Part shown: positions 42,201 to 46,206 of the stretch, piece by piece
Position numbering within the stretch: position 1 is the stretch's first letter
Layout of the letters: the number at the start of each line of letters is the position of its first letter
Source of the DNA: Nilaparvata lugens
Taxonomy: Eukaryota; Arthropoda; Insecta; Hemiptera; Delphacidae
Direction of reading: 5' to 3'
Assembly: GCF_014356525.2 (NCBI RefSeq)
Contig: NC_052515.1
Location: forward strand, 23,071,212-23,135,211
DNA length: 64,000 bases
Notes under the pieces: model-generated
Seen by the model: the letters and a program-made list of their open reading frames with translations, nothing else
Told to the model about the DNA's origin: nothing
Database searches by the model: none
Translations under genes and position numbers: made by a program

Positions 42201-45200
42201 TGGGCCGGCTAAACTCAGTCGGCGACTGGGGAGGGCCGCGGCAGGGGACGGGAGTCTTGGTGGGGCGTCCGTTAACCACCCTCGTTCGAGTTGGGGGTTG
42301 AAACAGGGTTTTGAGTGTTTTGGAGAAATGTTTCCCTCTTTTAGGAAAGAGGGGCCGTGCTTTCGCACTGCCAAACAGGGTTGGTCGCGGAATGAAGGGA
42401 ATAGGAACCTTGCGGTGCCAGTCGCGAGAAAGGGCTTCGTGTCGGGACTAAGTCTTAGTCCTTGGGCACCGGGTGTCTTCCCGGGGTCCGGGTTGGTTGC
42501 GGAGCTCTGGTAAAGGCTTTCCCTGGCCTTCCCAGAGGTCCTCTTTCGGTTCCGCACTGGTTTAGTGCGCTGCGGCGGCTCGCGCTCTGGACTTTCCTAA
42601 GTCCTACTTGCCGGGTACCAGCTGTCCTCCTGGGGTCCGGATCGGCCGCGGAGTTGCGGGAAAGGTTTTTCCACACCTTCCCAGATGTCCTTTCTCGATC
42701 CCGCACTGGATTAGTGCGCTACGGCGGCCAGCACTCTGGACTTTCCTAAGTCCCACTTGCCGGGCACCAGCTGCCCTCCTGGGGTCCGGATCGGCCGCGG
42801 AGTTGCGGGAAAGGTTTTTCCACACCTTCCCAGATGTCTTTTCTCGATCCCGCACTGGATTAGTGCGCTGCGGCGGCCAGCACTCTGGACTTTCCTAAGT
42901 CCCACTTGCCGGGCACCAGCTGCCCTCCTGGGGTCCGGATCGGCCGCGGAGTTGCGGGAAAGGTTTTTCCACACCTTCCCAGATGTCTTTTCTCGATCCC
43001 GCACTGGATTAGTGCGCTGCGGCGGCCAGCACTCTGGACTTTCCTAAGTCCCACTTGCCAGGCACCAGCTGTCCTCCTGGGGTCCGGATCGGCCGCGGAG
43101 TTGCGGGAAAGGTTTTTCCACACCTTCCCAGATGTCCTTTCTCGATCCCGCACTGGATTAGTGCGCTGCGGCGGCCAGCACTCTGGACTTTCCTAAGTCC
43201 CACTTGCCGGGCACCAGCTGTCCTCCTGGGGTCCGGATCGGCCGCGGAGTTGCGGGAAAGGTTTTTCCACACCTTCCTAGATGTCCTTTCTCGATCCCGC
43301 ACTGGATTAGTGCGCTGCGGCGGCCAGCACTCTGGACTTTCCTAAGTCCCACTTGCCGGGCACCAGCTGTCCTCCTGGGGTCCGGATCGGCCGCGGAGTT
43401 GCGGGAAAGGTTTTTCCACTCCTTTCCAGAGGTCCTCTTGCGCCTCGATGTCCCACTGGTGGCCTACCAATGGGGAGTCAGGTTTCGACCAAACCTGACG
43501 TGTCGCCGTTGGTCGAAACTGGTAGCCCGTCGTCTAAACAGGTTAAATGTCGTTCAACACTCGCCCCAAACGAGTGTAGAGCAGTGGAGTTCACCGTGTT
43601 GGAGGCTGATCGTCTTTAGCCTCAACACAACTCCCGGTCGCTGAAGAAATCGGAGTTCACTTAGTACAAGACGTACTGTGACGTTGCTAGCTGCTCGCTG
43701 CTTCCTTCTCACCTCTCTCGACCGCTCGACTTGGCTCTCCGAACTCGACTGCCTCCTGCTGGCCTTTCTCGAGCCTCCCCCAGTGACTGAGAGGGAGGGG
43801 AGAGAGGATGCGCAGCATCGCTGAGCGGTAGGCCAGTGGCTGGCTTGAACGTTGACCCCTCAGATTCTATGAAAGATAGCCGAGCGTCAAATAAATGAGC
43901 CCTAAATTCAATTCCTTTCTCTAGTTACGATATACATCGTGACAGTCTTGAAGGAGATTAGCTTTTGATGTTAGCATTTTTGATACACCGACCCCATCAG
44001 CCATTAGCCGTTTTCACACCGATACCTCGCCAACACGACATACAGACAGGATTTACTCTGATGGACAGTATAAGAGGAGGCTGTGGTTTATAACTGCGCG
44101 TGGTCTATTGTTCACAGAACTACTAGTCCTTTGTCAAAGTAAAAATAAAGCTAGTTTGAAAGCAGGGTCTTACCTTTAAATCACCTAGCATCTGATCAAC
44201 ATCGTAGCCAAACACAATATTTGCGTGATCCACAACTAAAACATCACGAATGGCCGCTTCTGGTATAGTGGCCATAAATATTTTCAAAAAATTGAACATA
44301 AGTTTTTGTTCATCGCCGCATAATTCCAAAAACATTTGAAAAATATCCTGAAAAAGAGTTAAATAGAATTATAAAACAGAACTATGAGATTTCCAAGACT
44401 TTGTGAAATGAAAACGTTAATGAATACAAAATCTACAGTAAAAAAATACATGTAAAGACTGAATTTACTAAAGTTTTCATGTTTGAAATATAATTTTTTA
44501 TTACAAAACGTACATCACTTCTAATTACAAGAAAATAAATTGTAATTTTTACCTCAATTTCATCCCAGTGCATTCTCTTACGTATCAACTCATCAAGTAT
44601 GGGTTTCGCTTCTGTAAAAGTAAAAAATGGCTTCAAAAATGTCAACTATTTCACACCAAATCAAAATTGATACAATAACAAATAATAGATACAATACCAA
44701 GGAATAAAGTCAATCCAAGTAACAAATTCATTGTTAAAAAATAAACCTCACGATGAACTAACATCAGCAATCTACTCCATGTTTTGATTGTACCGGTACT
44801 ACCAGTATCACAGCCTACTATAGATAGATTTATCTAAAGTAAGCCATGCCAGTATGCGTTATTACACTGACTTCACAACATTATGCAGTTAATTTAAAAT
44901 CATTAGCATATGAAATTTTAATCTGTTATAAATGCGGCCATAGTTTATTTGATCGTGGATTAAGTAAAGCTTGAGTTAACTGGTGTTGACCATTATGGGC
45001 CAAAAAACATTTTTGACTTTCAAGAATTGTTATTTCATAATTTAGTCATTTGTTATTTGTATTTATGAAAACATAAAAAAATAATCTATTCTCAAATTTC
45101 TTTGTTATGATATGGCTGAGTGCGTGACGGTGGCGGAGGGATTCTCCGCAATGCAAACTGTAGTGGTGACGAAGGCTTTACATGAAGTTACTAATATATT

Positions 45201-45880
45201 ATTATTATGTCTTATATATATTTTATATGTTTTTACGTGGGTGGTTTTCAATAAGACAGGCCTACTACAGTATATATGTTTCAAGGTGAATGTAAATAAC
45301 AGCAAACTGAGAAAGAATAAAACGTCTGTAGGCTATGTCTGACACAATAGTGAAGACAGACGGACGTTCTCTATTGACGGACTGTCCGACAGACTGACGG
45401 ACGGATTTTTTCTCCGTCTGCCTGCAAATCAAGGGTTCGCTTTTACTGGACATTCTGACTAGTTTGTCATGAATGAATAGTTTAGAACCGCCTACCATGG
45501 AGAAAGGATAAGCATAAGCTTGCTTGGATAAGCTATATTGCTTGTCTCTGTGCCTACGCAGTCCTAAGTTTTTTAGCATTCCAGGACAAAGCACATTTAT
45601 GATGATTATTCTCAAAGAGCAACATGTTACAAACATTTGCAATTTTAATTATACAATAATTTAATAGAATAGTACTTCTCACCTAGAAACAAGTCAAGTA
45701 CGGATAAGGACAAGTAAACTATAAGGAAAGTACGGTACCGTAGGTAGGTATAAGAAATAGGCATTGATTTAGAAATTAAAACTTTGGATAAGCTTATACA
45801 AAATCTTTAGGATCAACTTCATTTATTTTAAACTCACCGTCTCTTGAAGGAATTTCATAACGGTCTCCTCCTTCCGCCAT
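5904..45880 (-). CDS. 14-exon host gene, unrecognised 744-aa helical protein
   Basis: Coding exons in transcript order are 45880-45838, 44611-44553, 44347-44174, 37454-37244, 31213-31145, 28218-28122, 26786-26630, 23585-23404, 22223-22019, 20351-20148, 11407-11234, 9597-9226, 7917-7702 and 5975-5904. Each internal junction has an AG acceptor and a GT donor. The lengths sum to 2235 nt, which is 744 codons plus TAA, with phases 1,0,0,1,1,2,0,2,0,0,0,0,0 matching at every junction. This is strong internal support for one gene. The protein is rich in leucine, lysine and amphipathic helices. I see no signal peptide, membrane span, zinc site or catalytic motif. The pattern suits an ARM/HEAT-like alpha-solenoid scaffold, but that is inference. 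I could not name the family. The start ATG is the first in the first exon I can support; a TTTTTCAG lies 1 nt upstream, so a 5' non-coding exon is likely. Most introns are filled with transposons. Confidence 0.85.
5976..6689. other. Intron sequence, nothing recognised
   Basis: AT-rich intron between exons 13 and 14, outside the LINE fragment. Contains TATTTCATTATGG-type AT runs but no supported element. Confidence 0.4.
6690..7650 (-). mobile_element. Decayed CR1-like LINE fragment
   Basis: Broken frames on the minus strand keep RT landmarks: FIKGKSTETAVVTFVNRIID (7650-7500), MLGPLLFNIYINDIKG and LYADDTSILN (7300-7180), QKKAIRCMCKLTRYQSCRD (~7090-7020), and a tail of LFHNRLPNEIKSIK type ending FYSIKEYMDN near 6700. 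Several frame changes and stops show it is dead. It lies in the last intron of the host gene, in the same orientation. Confidence 0.85.
7702..7917 (-). CDS. Host gene exon 13
   Basis: Seventy-two codons from AKMYVMRIRHLLLIVD to WLGNLEEKEQVN, with acceptor TTTTTACAG and donor GTATGTAT. A decayed LINE fills the next intron. Confidence 0.82.
8071..8173. mobile_element. ~100-bp MITE with CCGGTTGCACAAAAG ends
   Basis: CCGGTTGCACAAAAG and CTTTTGTGCAACCGG form perfect terminal inverted repeats, and the interior (AACCGTGATTAAT/ATTAATCACGGTT) is also self-complementary. A half copy is present at ~23733-23790. Confidence 0.85.
8281..8893. mobile_element. 613-bp long-armed foldback element
   Basis: Arms of nearly 300 bp are inverted copies: TACAGAGTGGGTGAAAAGTC on the left and GACTTTTCACCCACCCTGTA-type sequence on the right. 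The target duplication TGTTTA is at 8275-8280 and 8894-8899. The interior centre is AATATCATGCATATC. A shorter copy is at 19518-19956. Confidence 0.85.
9226..9597 (-). CDS. Host gene exon 12 (largest)
   Basis: 124 codons from KSFLKYLHVMIEKILL to FFLAKHNSKE, with acceptor CATTTTCAG and donor GTAAGGTC. Strongly helical with alternating charged and hydrophobic runs. Confidence 0.87.
9598..10319. other. AT-rich intron, nothing recognised
   Basis: No reading frame or repeat that I can support. Confidence 0.4.
10320..10560 (+). mobile_element. tRNA-derived SINE remnant
   Basis: GTTGGTTGGTAACAAGCACG then GCGGGTTCGAGACC resembles A and B boxes of a tRNA-type Pol III promoter. It is followed ~100 bp later by GCAAAGCACGGGTTAAATGC. 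Boundaries are uncertain. Confidence 0.5.
10786..10915. mobile_element. ~130-bp foldback MITE
   Basis: ATTGTCTAAAAATATCA and TGATATTTTTAGACAAT are inverted repeats; ACATGTTTCAAT/ATTGAAACATGT continues the stem. Confidence 0.75.
11234..11407 (-). CDS. Host gene exon 11
   Basis: Fifty-eight codons starting MLINDMSNDDRMNKL and ending HIPVVYLTE, with acceptor TTTTTTTTAG and donor GTAAATTG. Confidence 0.82.
11687..11785 (+). mobile_element. tRNA-derived SINE head
   Basis: TGGTCTAGTGGTTAGTGGC is a good A-box region and GTGGGTTCGAATACC a good B-box, spaced as in a tRNA-derived SINE. It abuts the MITE at 11788. It is not a functional tRNA: I cannot fold a cloverleaf from it. Confidence 0.65.
11788..12055. 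mobile_element. Second foldback MITE of the CCATAGAG family
   Basis: Ends TCATAGAGAAAAGATAG and CTATCTTTTCTCTATGG, flanked on both sides by TTTGA. Size is close to the copy at 2701. The interior has diverged, but TATAGGGCGT is kept. Confidence 0.82.
12225..12330 (-). mobile_element. tRNA-derived SINE head
   Basis: On the minus strand, CATGGGTTCGATTCCTACTC matches a B-box, preceded by GGCGATCTGAGGCGTCTG. Confidence 0.5.
12560..12900 (-). mobile_element. RTE-type LINE 3' end with ATC/GAT tail
   Basis: The minus strand reads LPKGPLGRSRLRWIDAVAGD ARVLRD, a TGA in place of the usual Trp codon, then RRAAMDRVEWRQMLEEAKIR and FGLSSK followed by stop. This is the C-terminal RW(I/M)D...DR..WR signature of RTE ORF2. 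The stop runs straight into a GAT trinucleotide array (plus-strand ATC repeats), the expected RTE tail. Confidence 0.75.
12587..12636. repeat. (ATC)n microsatellite, LINE tail
   Basis: About 16 uninterrupted ATC units, forming the 3' tail of the RTE fragment. It generates spurious poly-Met, poly-His and poly-Ile reading frames. Confidence 0.95.
12860..12960. repeat. SINE-like conserved core next to RTE fragment
   Basis: Contains GTTAACGTGCCCATCCGATA ACACGGGAGTG, closely similar to the central part of the SINEs at 56265-56510 and 61027-61275. This suggests a core shared between unlike retroelements, or a nested SINE remnant. Confidence 0.5.
13719..16694 (-). CDS. LINE ORF2: endonuclease-reverse transcriptase
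   Basis: A 991-residue, apparently intact ORF2 of a CR1/Jockey-group non-LTR retrotransposon. The N-terminal apurinic endonuclease-like domain shows CINEHW (catalytic Glu84), GDFN (Asp192-Asn194) and SDH (256-258). The central reverse transcriptase shows DLSRAFD (Asp637 to Asp643), TGVPQGSVLGP and the catalytic YADD at 723-726. The C-terminal region has the cysteine-containing SCRDAF block and the HNTRNKFD block typical of these LINEs. The frame is open upstream of the first Met through the end of ORF1, with no other ATG, so the start could be Met1 or a reinitiation/frameshift product. No stop or frameshift is visible in the domains, so the copy may be recent. Confidence 0.93.
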   Translation of the reverse strand: MDGGKYQLSINDNQLNIELDFDDNTSLTTDKNDSEWILLVQNKELRNSSTMNLFLINICSMRNKVNQIELIAESRQIDILCINEHWLHEDEVSFYVPTGFTLADSYCRNTKTHGGSSILIRDSLRFKRMDVSDFTSDSLFELSAIKLLPVNCIILCLYRAPDSNVKDFLVKLEELLIYITSKPYSYVVLAGDFNMNINISDYEKTDVKQFINVLRSFDLYSMHSHPTRGHACIDNIFSNIDTNSYDCEIYKQDLVSDHAGVLVHIHQDNFLLKGPNRQDDENNCCLIRVVSPSRLYNLSQFLSSLDWSQIFYVWDVNEVVQKFMNILSQYLTTFCPMKTHKNRAKDSNMHVNSWYTPELKTMKNHLLVLYKIWKIRGANEDKERFKDFKKLYTEAIARAKLSLNDKLLTESNNKCKTAWKIINNESKHKNKSSTTINIPPEKLNDFFLSAGVHAQDMSISTSVTMEDMLEKCNLINLKNVAAPRFAWKEVDIETVKSIVGNLSSSRSEDTFGLSNYTVKNIIDSILRPLTCVINLIMILGAFPECLKMSIINPIYKKGEKELPESYRPIAIVSIVGKIIEACLLRQLYEYFVENNLLNPNQFGFRPNHSTTMAIEKVVNYILESFESQCMVAGDLLDLSRAFDSMSHSILFEKLRYYGIEGSELTLIQSFLSNRQQVVKVNNKLSSPKAVKTGVPQGSVLGPFLFLVFVNDFSCNIPCFSILYADDTTILNSGANAENLIHDLDVSTKTSKIWYNANSLRLNETKTERILFSLKSRIDPSLKNYTKPVKLLGLMLDSKLCWEDHIEFLCKKLSRVTFLLRKLRLSVSPGVLMMAYYGLFHSHLNYGLRLWGNCSSASRVFLWQKKAIRCIAGLKFNESCRDAFKKLSVPTLASMYIYVNLIYMKENEDNFMKQQENHDHNTRNKFDLIKPSIRLHKTYKSHKYQQVILFNKLPLTFRSLPSSKFKRIVKELLRRNAFYTIEEYLDSQILQC
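16772..17863 (-). CDS. LINE ORF1 main part: coiled coil plus SGNH esterase-like
   Basis: A 363-residue ORF from the first Met; the frame is open back to 17995. Residues ~8-70 form a heptad-like coiled coil (EIIQDLKETINKLKEDNKTF). Residues ~185-345 match the SGNH/GDSL hydrolase layout found in ORF1 of CR1/L2-type LINEs: FADSHGK (Ser193), MGGGNDM (Asn247) and HGLHLN (His330). It ends 77 nt before the ORF2 Met. It is probably one protein with the upstream FLYWCH segment, separated here by a frame change. Confidence 0.82.
   Translation of the reverse strand: MEAVPYEIIQDLKETINKLKEDNKTFTEKILLMSTSIEALEADNLLLRNEKVLERIETDKWRARYDELYIKSSDNLMNDSSSIGNNRGGATPAPGSLSSSFATSRKGCEVLTECEEADEAQLHMISISQNRRSLFNVSNSRPDQAKVHRLVKNRVRDFKNSSFLSHKTTSPPVAIRNSSSQINFEKITIFADSHGKNIVNLTAKRVDCKVTGMIKPGAKFEDVASSCEHESKNMSDRDLVVLMGGGNDMEKFGAKKFLSSLKKCLYDLSHVNIILMNVPRRYDLPISSNIHHQIERTNLEIARICRQFKNVRLLDISNIGRRFHTRHGLHLNSLGKRYISDFISGASMQAINEVEDSIPLNLK
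17976..18494 (-). CDS. LINE ORF1 N-terminal part: FLYWCH-type zinc finger
   Basis: A 172-residue ORF whose first 75 residues have the FLYWCH spacing: F26-x-Y28, W42, C44, C49 and H70-N-H72. It ends in a short charged helix (LRDELKKLRTEWVG). Its stop at 17976-17978 overlaps by about 20 nt the open frame of the esterase ORF. That suggests one ORF1 split by a small indel in this copy, or programmed frameshifting. It is oriented and placed as the 5' part of the LINE. Confidence 0.7.
   Translation of the reverse strand: MVNSRMSSLKITQTSKGNPKLLYDGFSYRKGREMATGLQVSWRCLFKNCNASLKTNASIDKITSKVLAKHNHPSVTHQTSFNVEDENDEQSSCLKVTINQSPTPSLTESSIYEPEGNNTGFCSTPVQVLEQEKSNVNELSSSLVVHTDDGNQDCENAALRDELKKLRTEWVG
19518..19956. 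mobile_element. 439-bp foldback, internal deletion derivative
   Basis: The same ends as 8281-8893 (TACAGGGTGGGTGAAAAGTC / inverted), with the innermost arm segments missing. It lies 10 bp from the right end of the pogo-like element. No clear target duplication. Confidence 0.8.
20148..20351 (-). CDS. Host gene exon 10
   Basis: Sixty-eight codons from TIPTDLFVNPWMGNP to QPQVAQSTRE, with acceptor TTTCCCAG and donor GTAAGCAC. The following intron (11408-20147) contains the nested pogo/LINE insertion. Confidence 0.84.
20468..20968. mobile_element. Possible ~500-bp MITE
   Basis: TATACAGAGGGGTTCAATAA at the left and, inverted at the right, TATACAGAGGGGCAAAAAAT. Only about 13 bp of terminal inverted repeat, so this is tentative. 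Confidence 0.45.
21140..21620 (+). repeat. Diverged ~150-bp tandem repeat
   Basis: Three units share CCTTGGAGCGCT, TTTGAGxTxGGAxGCA and AAAAAATGATC motifs. The segment ends in a GCCGCCATCTTGAAAC block and AACAAACAAACAGACAAACG at ~21825-21840. Confidence 0.6.
22019..22223 (-). CDS. Host gene exon 9
   Basis: 205 nt. After the split Lys it reads HCPGRIKLTGVKLLLTNL and ends VKLQLSVSK, with acceptor TTTTTCACAG and donor GTGAGTAG. Confidence 0.84.
22898..23085 (-). mobile_element. tRNA-derived SINE
   Basis: On the minus strand, TTTGGTGTAAGGGTAAGAAT (A-box-like) and CTGGGTTCGATTCCCGGGC (B-box) are in order, followed by a non-tRNA body ending near TACAGTAGCAGAAGTC. It lies in the intron between exons 8 and 9. 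Confidence 0.65.
23404..23585 (-). CDS. Host gene exon 8
   Basis: 182 nt beginning LLLDMLENSNQPQL and ending TSMKILIYLE plus AA, with acceptor TTTTTCCAG and donor GTAAGTG. The split codon becomes Lys with exon 9. Confidence 0.82.
23733..23790. mobile_element. Half MITE (GCCGGTTGCACAAAAGCC)
   Basis: Left arm only of the family seen at 8071-8173, reading on into AACCGTGATTAATTTCACG. The right arm is not found nearby. Confidence 0.65.
24225..24680 (+). mobile_element. 3' fragment of a CR1-like LINE
   Basis: It encodes IYSQISYGIELWGAT, FILQKRAIIYLAGLGFN and HTCRDAFRNLSVLTVP, the C-terminal block of CR1-type ORF2. After a frame change it continues to LLNRLPTHLNPRTHTFKTDL and YYSIDEFLNGM with a stop at ~24680. 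It is 5'-truncated and antisense to the host gene. Confidence 0.85.
25075..26174 (+). mobile_element. 1.1-kb non-autonomous retro-insertion
   Basis: It is flanked by the 12-bp target duplication AACAAAATATTT (25063-25074 and 26175-26186). The copy at 38102-38474 shows the uninterrupted site in inverse orientation. The insert starts GCCCCCTGTGGCTTGGGGGA and ends A-rich (CTTCAAAAACAACAA). It holds CTTGTCGTAGGAGGCGACTA, a phrase common in arthropod non-LTR elements, and three tandem ~255-271-bp units. Long duplication and A-rich tail indicate reverse transcription in trans. Confidence 0.75.
25260..25940 (+). repeat. Three-unit tandem repeat within retro-insertion
   Basis: The phrase CAAAAAGAAAAACCCAAGAG starts at 25261, 25532 and (variant) 25787; each unit also has GTGGCCATTTAG and AGGTCGGG-like GGTGGCCGGGC blocks. 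Reading frames across it are not conserved between units, so it is unlikely to be coding. Confidence 0.8.
26630..26786 (-). CDS. Host gene exon 7
   Basis: 157 nt beginning IEPHHMIRLSVLNYI and ending SSLQVQQACVE, with acceptor CCTGTAG and donor GTCAGT. The paired-helix spacing here is the most HEAT-like in the protein, but no profile was run. Confidence 0.82.
26876..27120. repeat. Short repeated blocks near GT tract
   Basis: Two related blocks, GAATTCTATCACGTTAAATG GAACTTGACAA and its inverse TTGACAAGTTCCGTTTAAT, form an imperfect inverted repeat. Confidence 0.5.
27133..27210 (+). repeat. (GT)n microsatellite
   Basis: About 35 GT units after an ATGT lead-in; the opposite strand gives a spurious Thr-His ORF. 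Confidence 0.95.
27229..27270. repeat. Perfect short hairpin
   Basis: TACAGTAACTATATTAC, a 6-nt loop (CCAATA), then GTAATATAGTTACTGTA: a 17-bp perfect stem. Confidence 0.85.
27271..28121. other. AT-rich intron, nothing recognised
   Basis: No ORF or repeat supported between the hairpin and exon 6. Confidence 0.4.
28122..28218 (-). CDS. Host gene exon 6
   Basis: Ninety-seven nucleotides reading DEYDSLRMEQDTPTT and then LAYMKACALHCISLPL, ending in phase 2, with acceptor TTTGTAG and donor GTAAGT. Confidence 0.8.
28707..30606. mobile_element. 1.9-kb TIR element of unknown class
   Basis: AAGGTGCGGCAGAACCGATC AAGCAGTTT at the left is repeated inverted at the right (AAACTGCTTAATCGGTTCTG CCGCACCTT), about 29 bp with one visible mismatch. 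The interior has only short frames (28884-29135 and 29528-29740) that I cannot match to a transposase. No clear target duplication. Confidence 0.6.
31145..31213 (-). CDS. Host gene exon 5
   Basis: Sixty-nine nucleotides reading (M)FEMLTWLLENHDQHNDQR VTTS plus one base, with acceptor TTTTTTCAG and donor GTAAGTT. The first ~20 bases and the acceptor of this exon are duplicated upstream in the transcript near 33514-33535. Confidence 0.78.
31280..33498. mobile_element. 2.2-kb foldback element
   Basis: Left GGGAATATTCCCAG and right CTGGGAATATTTCC are inverted. Larger inner arms pair 31528-31670 with 32570-32715: CTCACTGTCTTTTAAATAGT versus its complement, and the CTCACTCCTACCCCCTGTG region. A third, direct copy of the GTTTGGAACACAATATTTGA block lies at ~32120. 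Flanked by a duplicated segment of the host gene. Confidence 0.7.
33510..33603 (-). repeat. Duplicated exon-5 acceptor region
   Basis: The minus strand reads a T-rich tract, CAG, then TGTTTGAAATGCTTACTT, matching the exon-5 start (TGTTCGAAATGCTTACTT) and ~70 bp of upstream intron at 31195-31268. It has no donor, so it is a partial exon duplicate. Confidence 0.75.
33604..36754. other. AT-rich intron, nothing recognised
   Basis: About 3 kb with no supported gene or repeat beyond simple AT-rich sequence and a short inverted motif near 35780-35840 (CATTAAAAAATAACG / TTTTTTAATGAAAAA). Confidence 0.4.
36755..36880 (+). mobile_element. SINE/LINE 3' tail
   Basis: CCACCATTAAAAGCCATACG followed by CTAATAATAATGAATAAAT resembles the 3' end of insect non-LTR elements. 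No coding part. Confidence 0.4.
37244..37454 (-). CDS. Host gene exon 4
   Basis: 211 nt coding ILNKMFFEDHEKR through IRQREVAIIA plus one base, with acceptor TTTTTTCAG and donor GTAAGTC. The first base of the next codon (A) pairs with TG of exon 5 to give Met. It is separated from exon 3 by a 6.7-kb intron that contains a complete plus-strand protease gene. Confidence 0.82.
37455..38101. other. AT-rich intron with local duplication
   Basis: TTTATCACTAATTAGAATTATATTTCTAC occurs twice (starting near 37681 and 37795), an imperfect ~110-bp tandem repeat. No ORF. Confidence 0.5.
38102..38474. mobile_element. Intact short MITE (TAGTGAGGTCCA family)
   Basis: TAGTGAGGTCCACATTATAA at the left, inverted at the right (TTATAACGTGGACTCACTA), interior AT-rich. 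It serves as the empty-site comparison for the 24915 copy. Confidence 0.82.
38475..39556. other. A-rich sequence upstream of the protease
   Basis: Very AT-rich. No signal-peptide exon with a good donor is visible in 1 kb upstream of the protease on the plus strand. Confidence 0.4.
39557..40357 (+). CDS. Intronless trypsin-fold (S1) serine protease
   Basis: A 266-residue S1-family protease, nested antisense in the host-gene intron between exons 3 and 4. The catalytic triad is visible: His50 in LTAGHC, Asp100 in DKDLALVRI and Ser186 in CKGDSGSPL. The Cys35-Cys51 pair and other conserved cysteines (109, 133, 165, 171, 182, 192, 212) are present. The position equivalent to trypsin Asp189 is Gly180, which argues against trypsin-like Arg/Lys specificity. 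The usual mature N-terminus IVGG is replaced by MRGG at the very start codon. An in-frame TAA lies 12 nt upstream with no AG in between, so there is no signal peptide or propeptide in this frame. The last ~18 residues are hydrophobic (membrane or GPI-type tail possible). The stop codon overlaps an AATAAA. It may be a retrocopy or a gene that lost its first exon. Confidence 0.85.
   Translation: MRGGQNVNPGDNLQFIVLITTLVTDSGNLIKKTYCTGNLIAPDWVLTAGHCFPMKTKEIHLEWKLGHTFWGYKYWQCTRKAVDFHLLDRQKSEGAFGDKDLALVRIVPCAESPNPVRLAMNKTTNLATKRLKCVTAGFGQAFEGDQTRPKLRKLVVRDYELYLDCEDNKLCIDFDEEGRGTCKGDSGSPLFCNGQLYGVLSNIRYNVDPWYCGKARTTTYFEDVRDYQGWINKTMSCEVVNSSPVAYSNFTLILVMCLLLHMCWIQ
40460..40610. mobile_element. ~150-bp MITE with TAA target duplication
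   Basis: GGGCCGTTTGCACAGTGA and TCACTGTGCAAACGGCTC are inverted ends. TAA flanks both sides (40457-40459 and 40611-40613). The 3-bp TWA-type duplication fits PIF/Harbinger-derived MITEs. It lies 100 bp past the protease stop. Confidence 0.8.
40614..41637. other. AT-rich intron, nothing recognised
   Basis: Several AATAAA sites (e.g. 40909) could serve the protease transcript. No other feature. Confidence 0.35.
42149..43944 (+). mobile_element. GC-rich 1.8-kb insertion with tandem array
   Basis: Both borders are set by comparison with uninterrupted copies at ~59110 and ~61690: GTCTT is present once there but at 42144-42148 and 43945-43949 here, a 5-bp target duplication. It starts CAGAGTAGATTTTTGCCC and ends in a hairpin, GTTACGAT-ATAC-ATCGTGAC, plus A. 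It contains the 149-bp array, no ORF of known family and a late AATAAA (~43890). The 5-bp duplication and GTGACA end would suit a solo LTR, but it does not start with TG. Confidence 0.7.
42455..43440 (+). repeat. 149-bp GC-rich tandem array
   Basis: Six near-identical units plus a diverged first unit. The phrase GGGTCCGGATCGGCCGCGGA recurs every 149 bp (e.g. near 42633, 42782, 42931, 43080, 43229, 43378). Both strands happen to be open in one frame, because 149 is not a multiple of 3 and stops are rare in GC-rich DNA; this is not evidence of coding. Confidence 0.95.
44174..44347 (-). CDS. Host gene exon 3
   Basis: Fifty-eight codons starting DIFQMFLELCGDE and ending DVDQMLGDLK, between acceptor TTTTTCAG and donor GTAAGAC. 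Phase 0 at both ends. Two amphipathic helices are apparent. The Helitron-like repeat copy that holds the GC-rich array ends about 50 bp away, at 44126. Confidence 0.8.
44348..44552. other. Short intron between exons 2 and 3
   Basis: 205-nt AT-rich intron, the smallest in the gene, free of transposons. Confidence 0.75.
44553..44611 (-). CDS. Host gene exon 2
   Basis: Fifty-nine nucleotides between acceptor TTTTACAG and donor GTAAAAA. With the base from exon 1 it reads EAKPILDELIRKRMHWDEIE and ends on a codon boundary. Confidence 0.75.
44612..45837. other. Intron 1 of the host gene
   Basis: AT-rich. At 45354-45425 a short GACGGAC-type degenerate repeat (ACGGACTGTCCGACAGACTG). No coding sequence supported. 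Confidence 0.5.
45838..45880 (-). CDS. Host gene exon 1 (start codon)
   Basis: This encodes MAEGGDRYEIPSRD plus one nucleotide of the next codon and is followed by the donor GTGAGT. The sequence TTTTTCAG ends one base before the ATG, so this may be the second exon of the transcript with an untranslated exon upstream. Another frame of the same exon reads protein-like text (WRKEETVMKFLQET) but cannot join exon 2 without meeting a stop. Confidence 0.6.
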
Positions 45881-46206
45881 ACTGAAAAATACATACGTTG
45901 TAAGTGATTGAAATGGAATAGACCCAGAATAAAGTGGTTATAAGTAATTGAAATGTACCTAATAATAGACCCAAAAATTAATTGATGCCTTTAGGTAGTC
46001 GACTATAAGGAAAATTCGAGTAAAGAAGAGGATAGAGGACTGGTTCATTGTTTTGTGCAAACATACATTATCAATTTGTGTATTTACACTTGGAGCACTC
46101 AGAGCAGTCTCGGAAAGACATAAATTGTATATCTATAAAATATATCTATATCTTTTAATATATATTATTCATATAATATATCTATATCCTTCAATAGATA
46201 GCCTAT
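45881..46206. other. 5' flank of the host gene coding start
   Basis: Contains the TTTTTCAG just upstream of the ATG and then TATATC-rich DNA at 46125-46206. The promoter is not recognisable. Confidence 0.4.

Larger units (their letters stand above)
41638..44126 (+). mobile_element. Helitron-like element, copy 1 (interrupted)
   Basis: Begins TTGACCGAGCGAAGTGAG after A and ends GTTCACAGAACTACTAG before T. The short stem GTTC-ACA-GAAC just before CTAG and the A|T insertion context fit a non-autonomous Helitron (5' TC, 3' CTRR), with the first base pair varied (TT here, TC in copy 2). No Rep/helicase. It is split by a 1.8-kb GC-rich insertion at 42149-43944. Confidence 0.6.

Noticed and set aside
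42455..43440. CRISPR-like array
   Set aside because: Units are 149 bp and uniform with no short repeat/unique spacer pattern, and the genome is eukaryotic.
42180..43644. Many overlapping open frames of ~95 residues on both strands
   Set aside because: They are produced by the GC-rich 149-bp tandem array; the same peptide recurs in shifted frames on both strands.
5904..45880. Assignment of the host gene to BRAT1 or an exportin
   Set aside because: Length and helical character are compatible, but I could not match diagnostic sequence, so no name is given.
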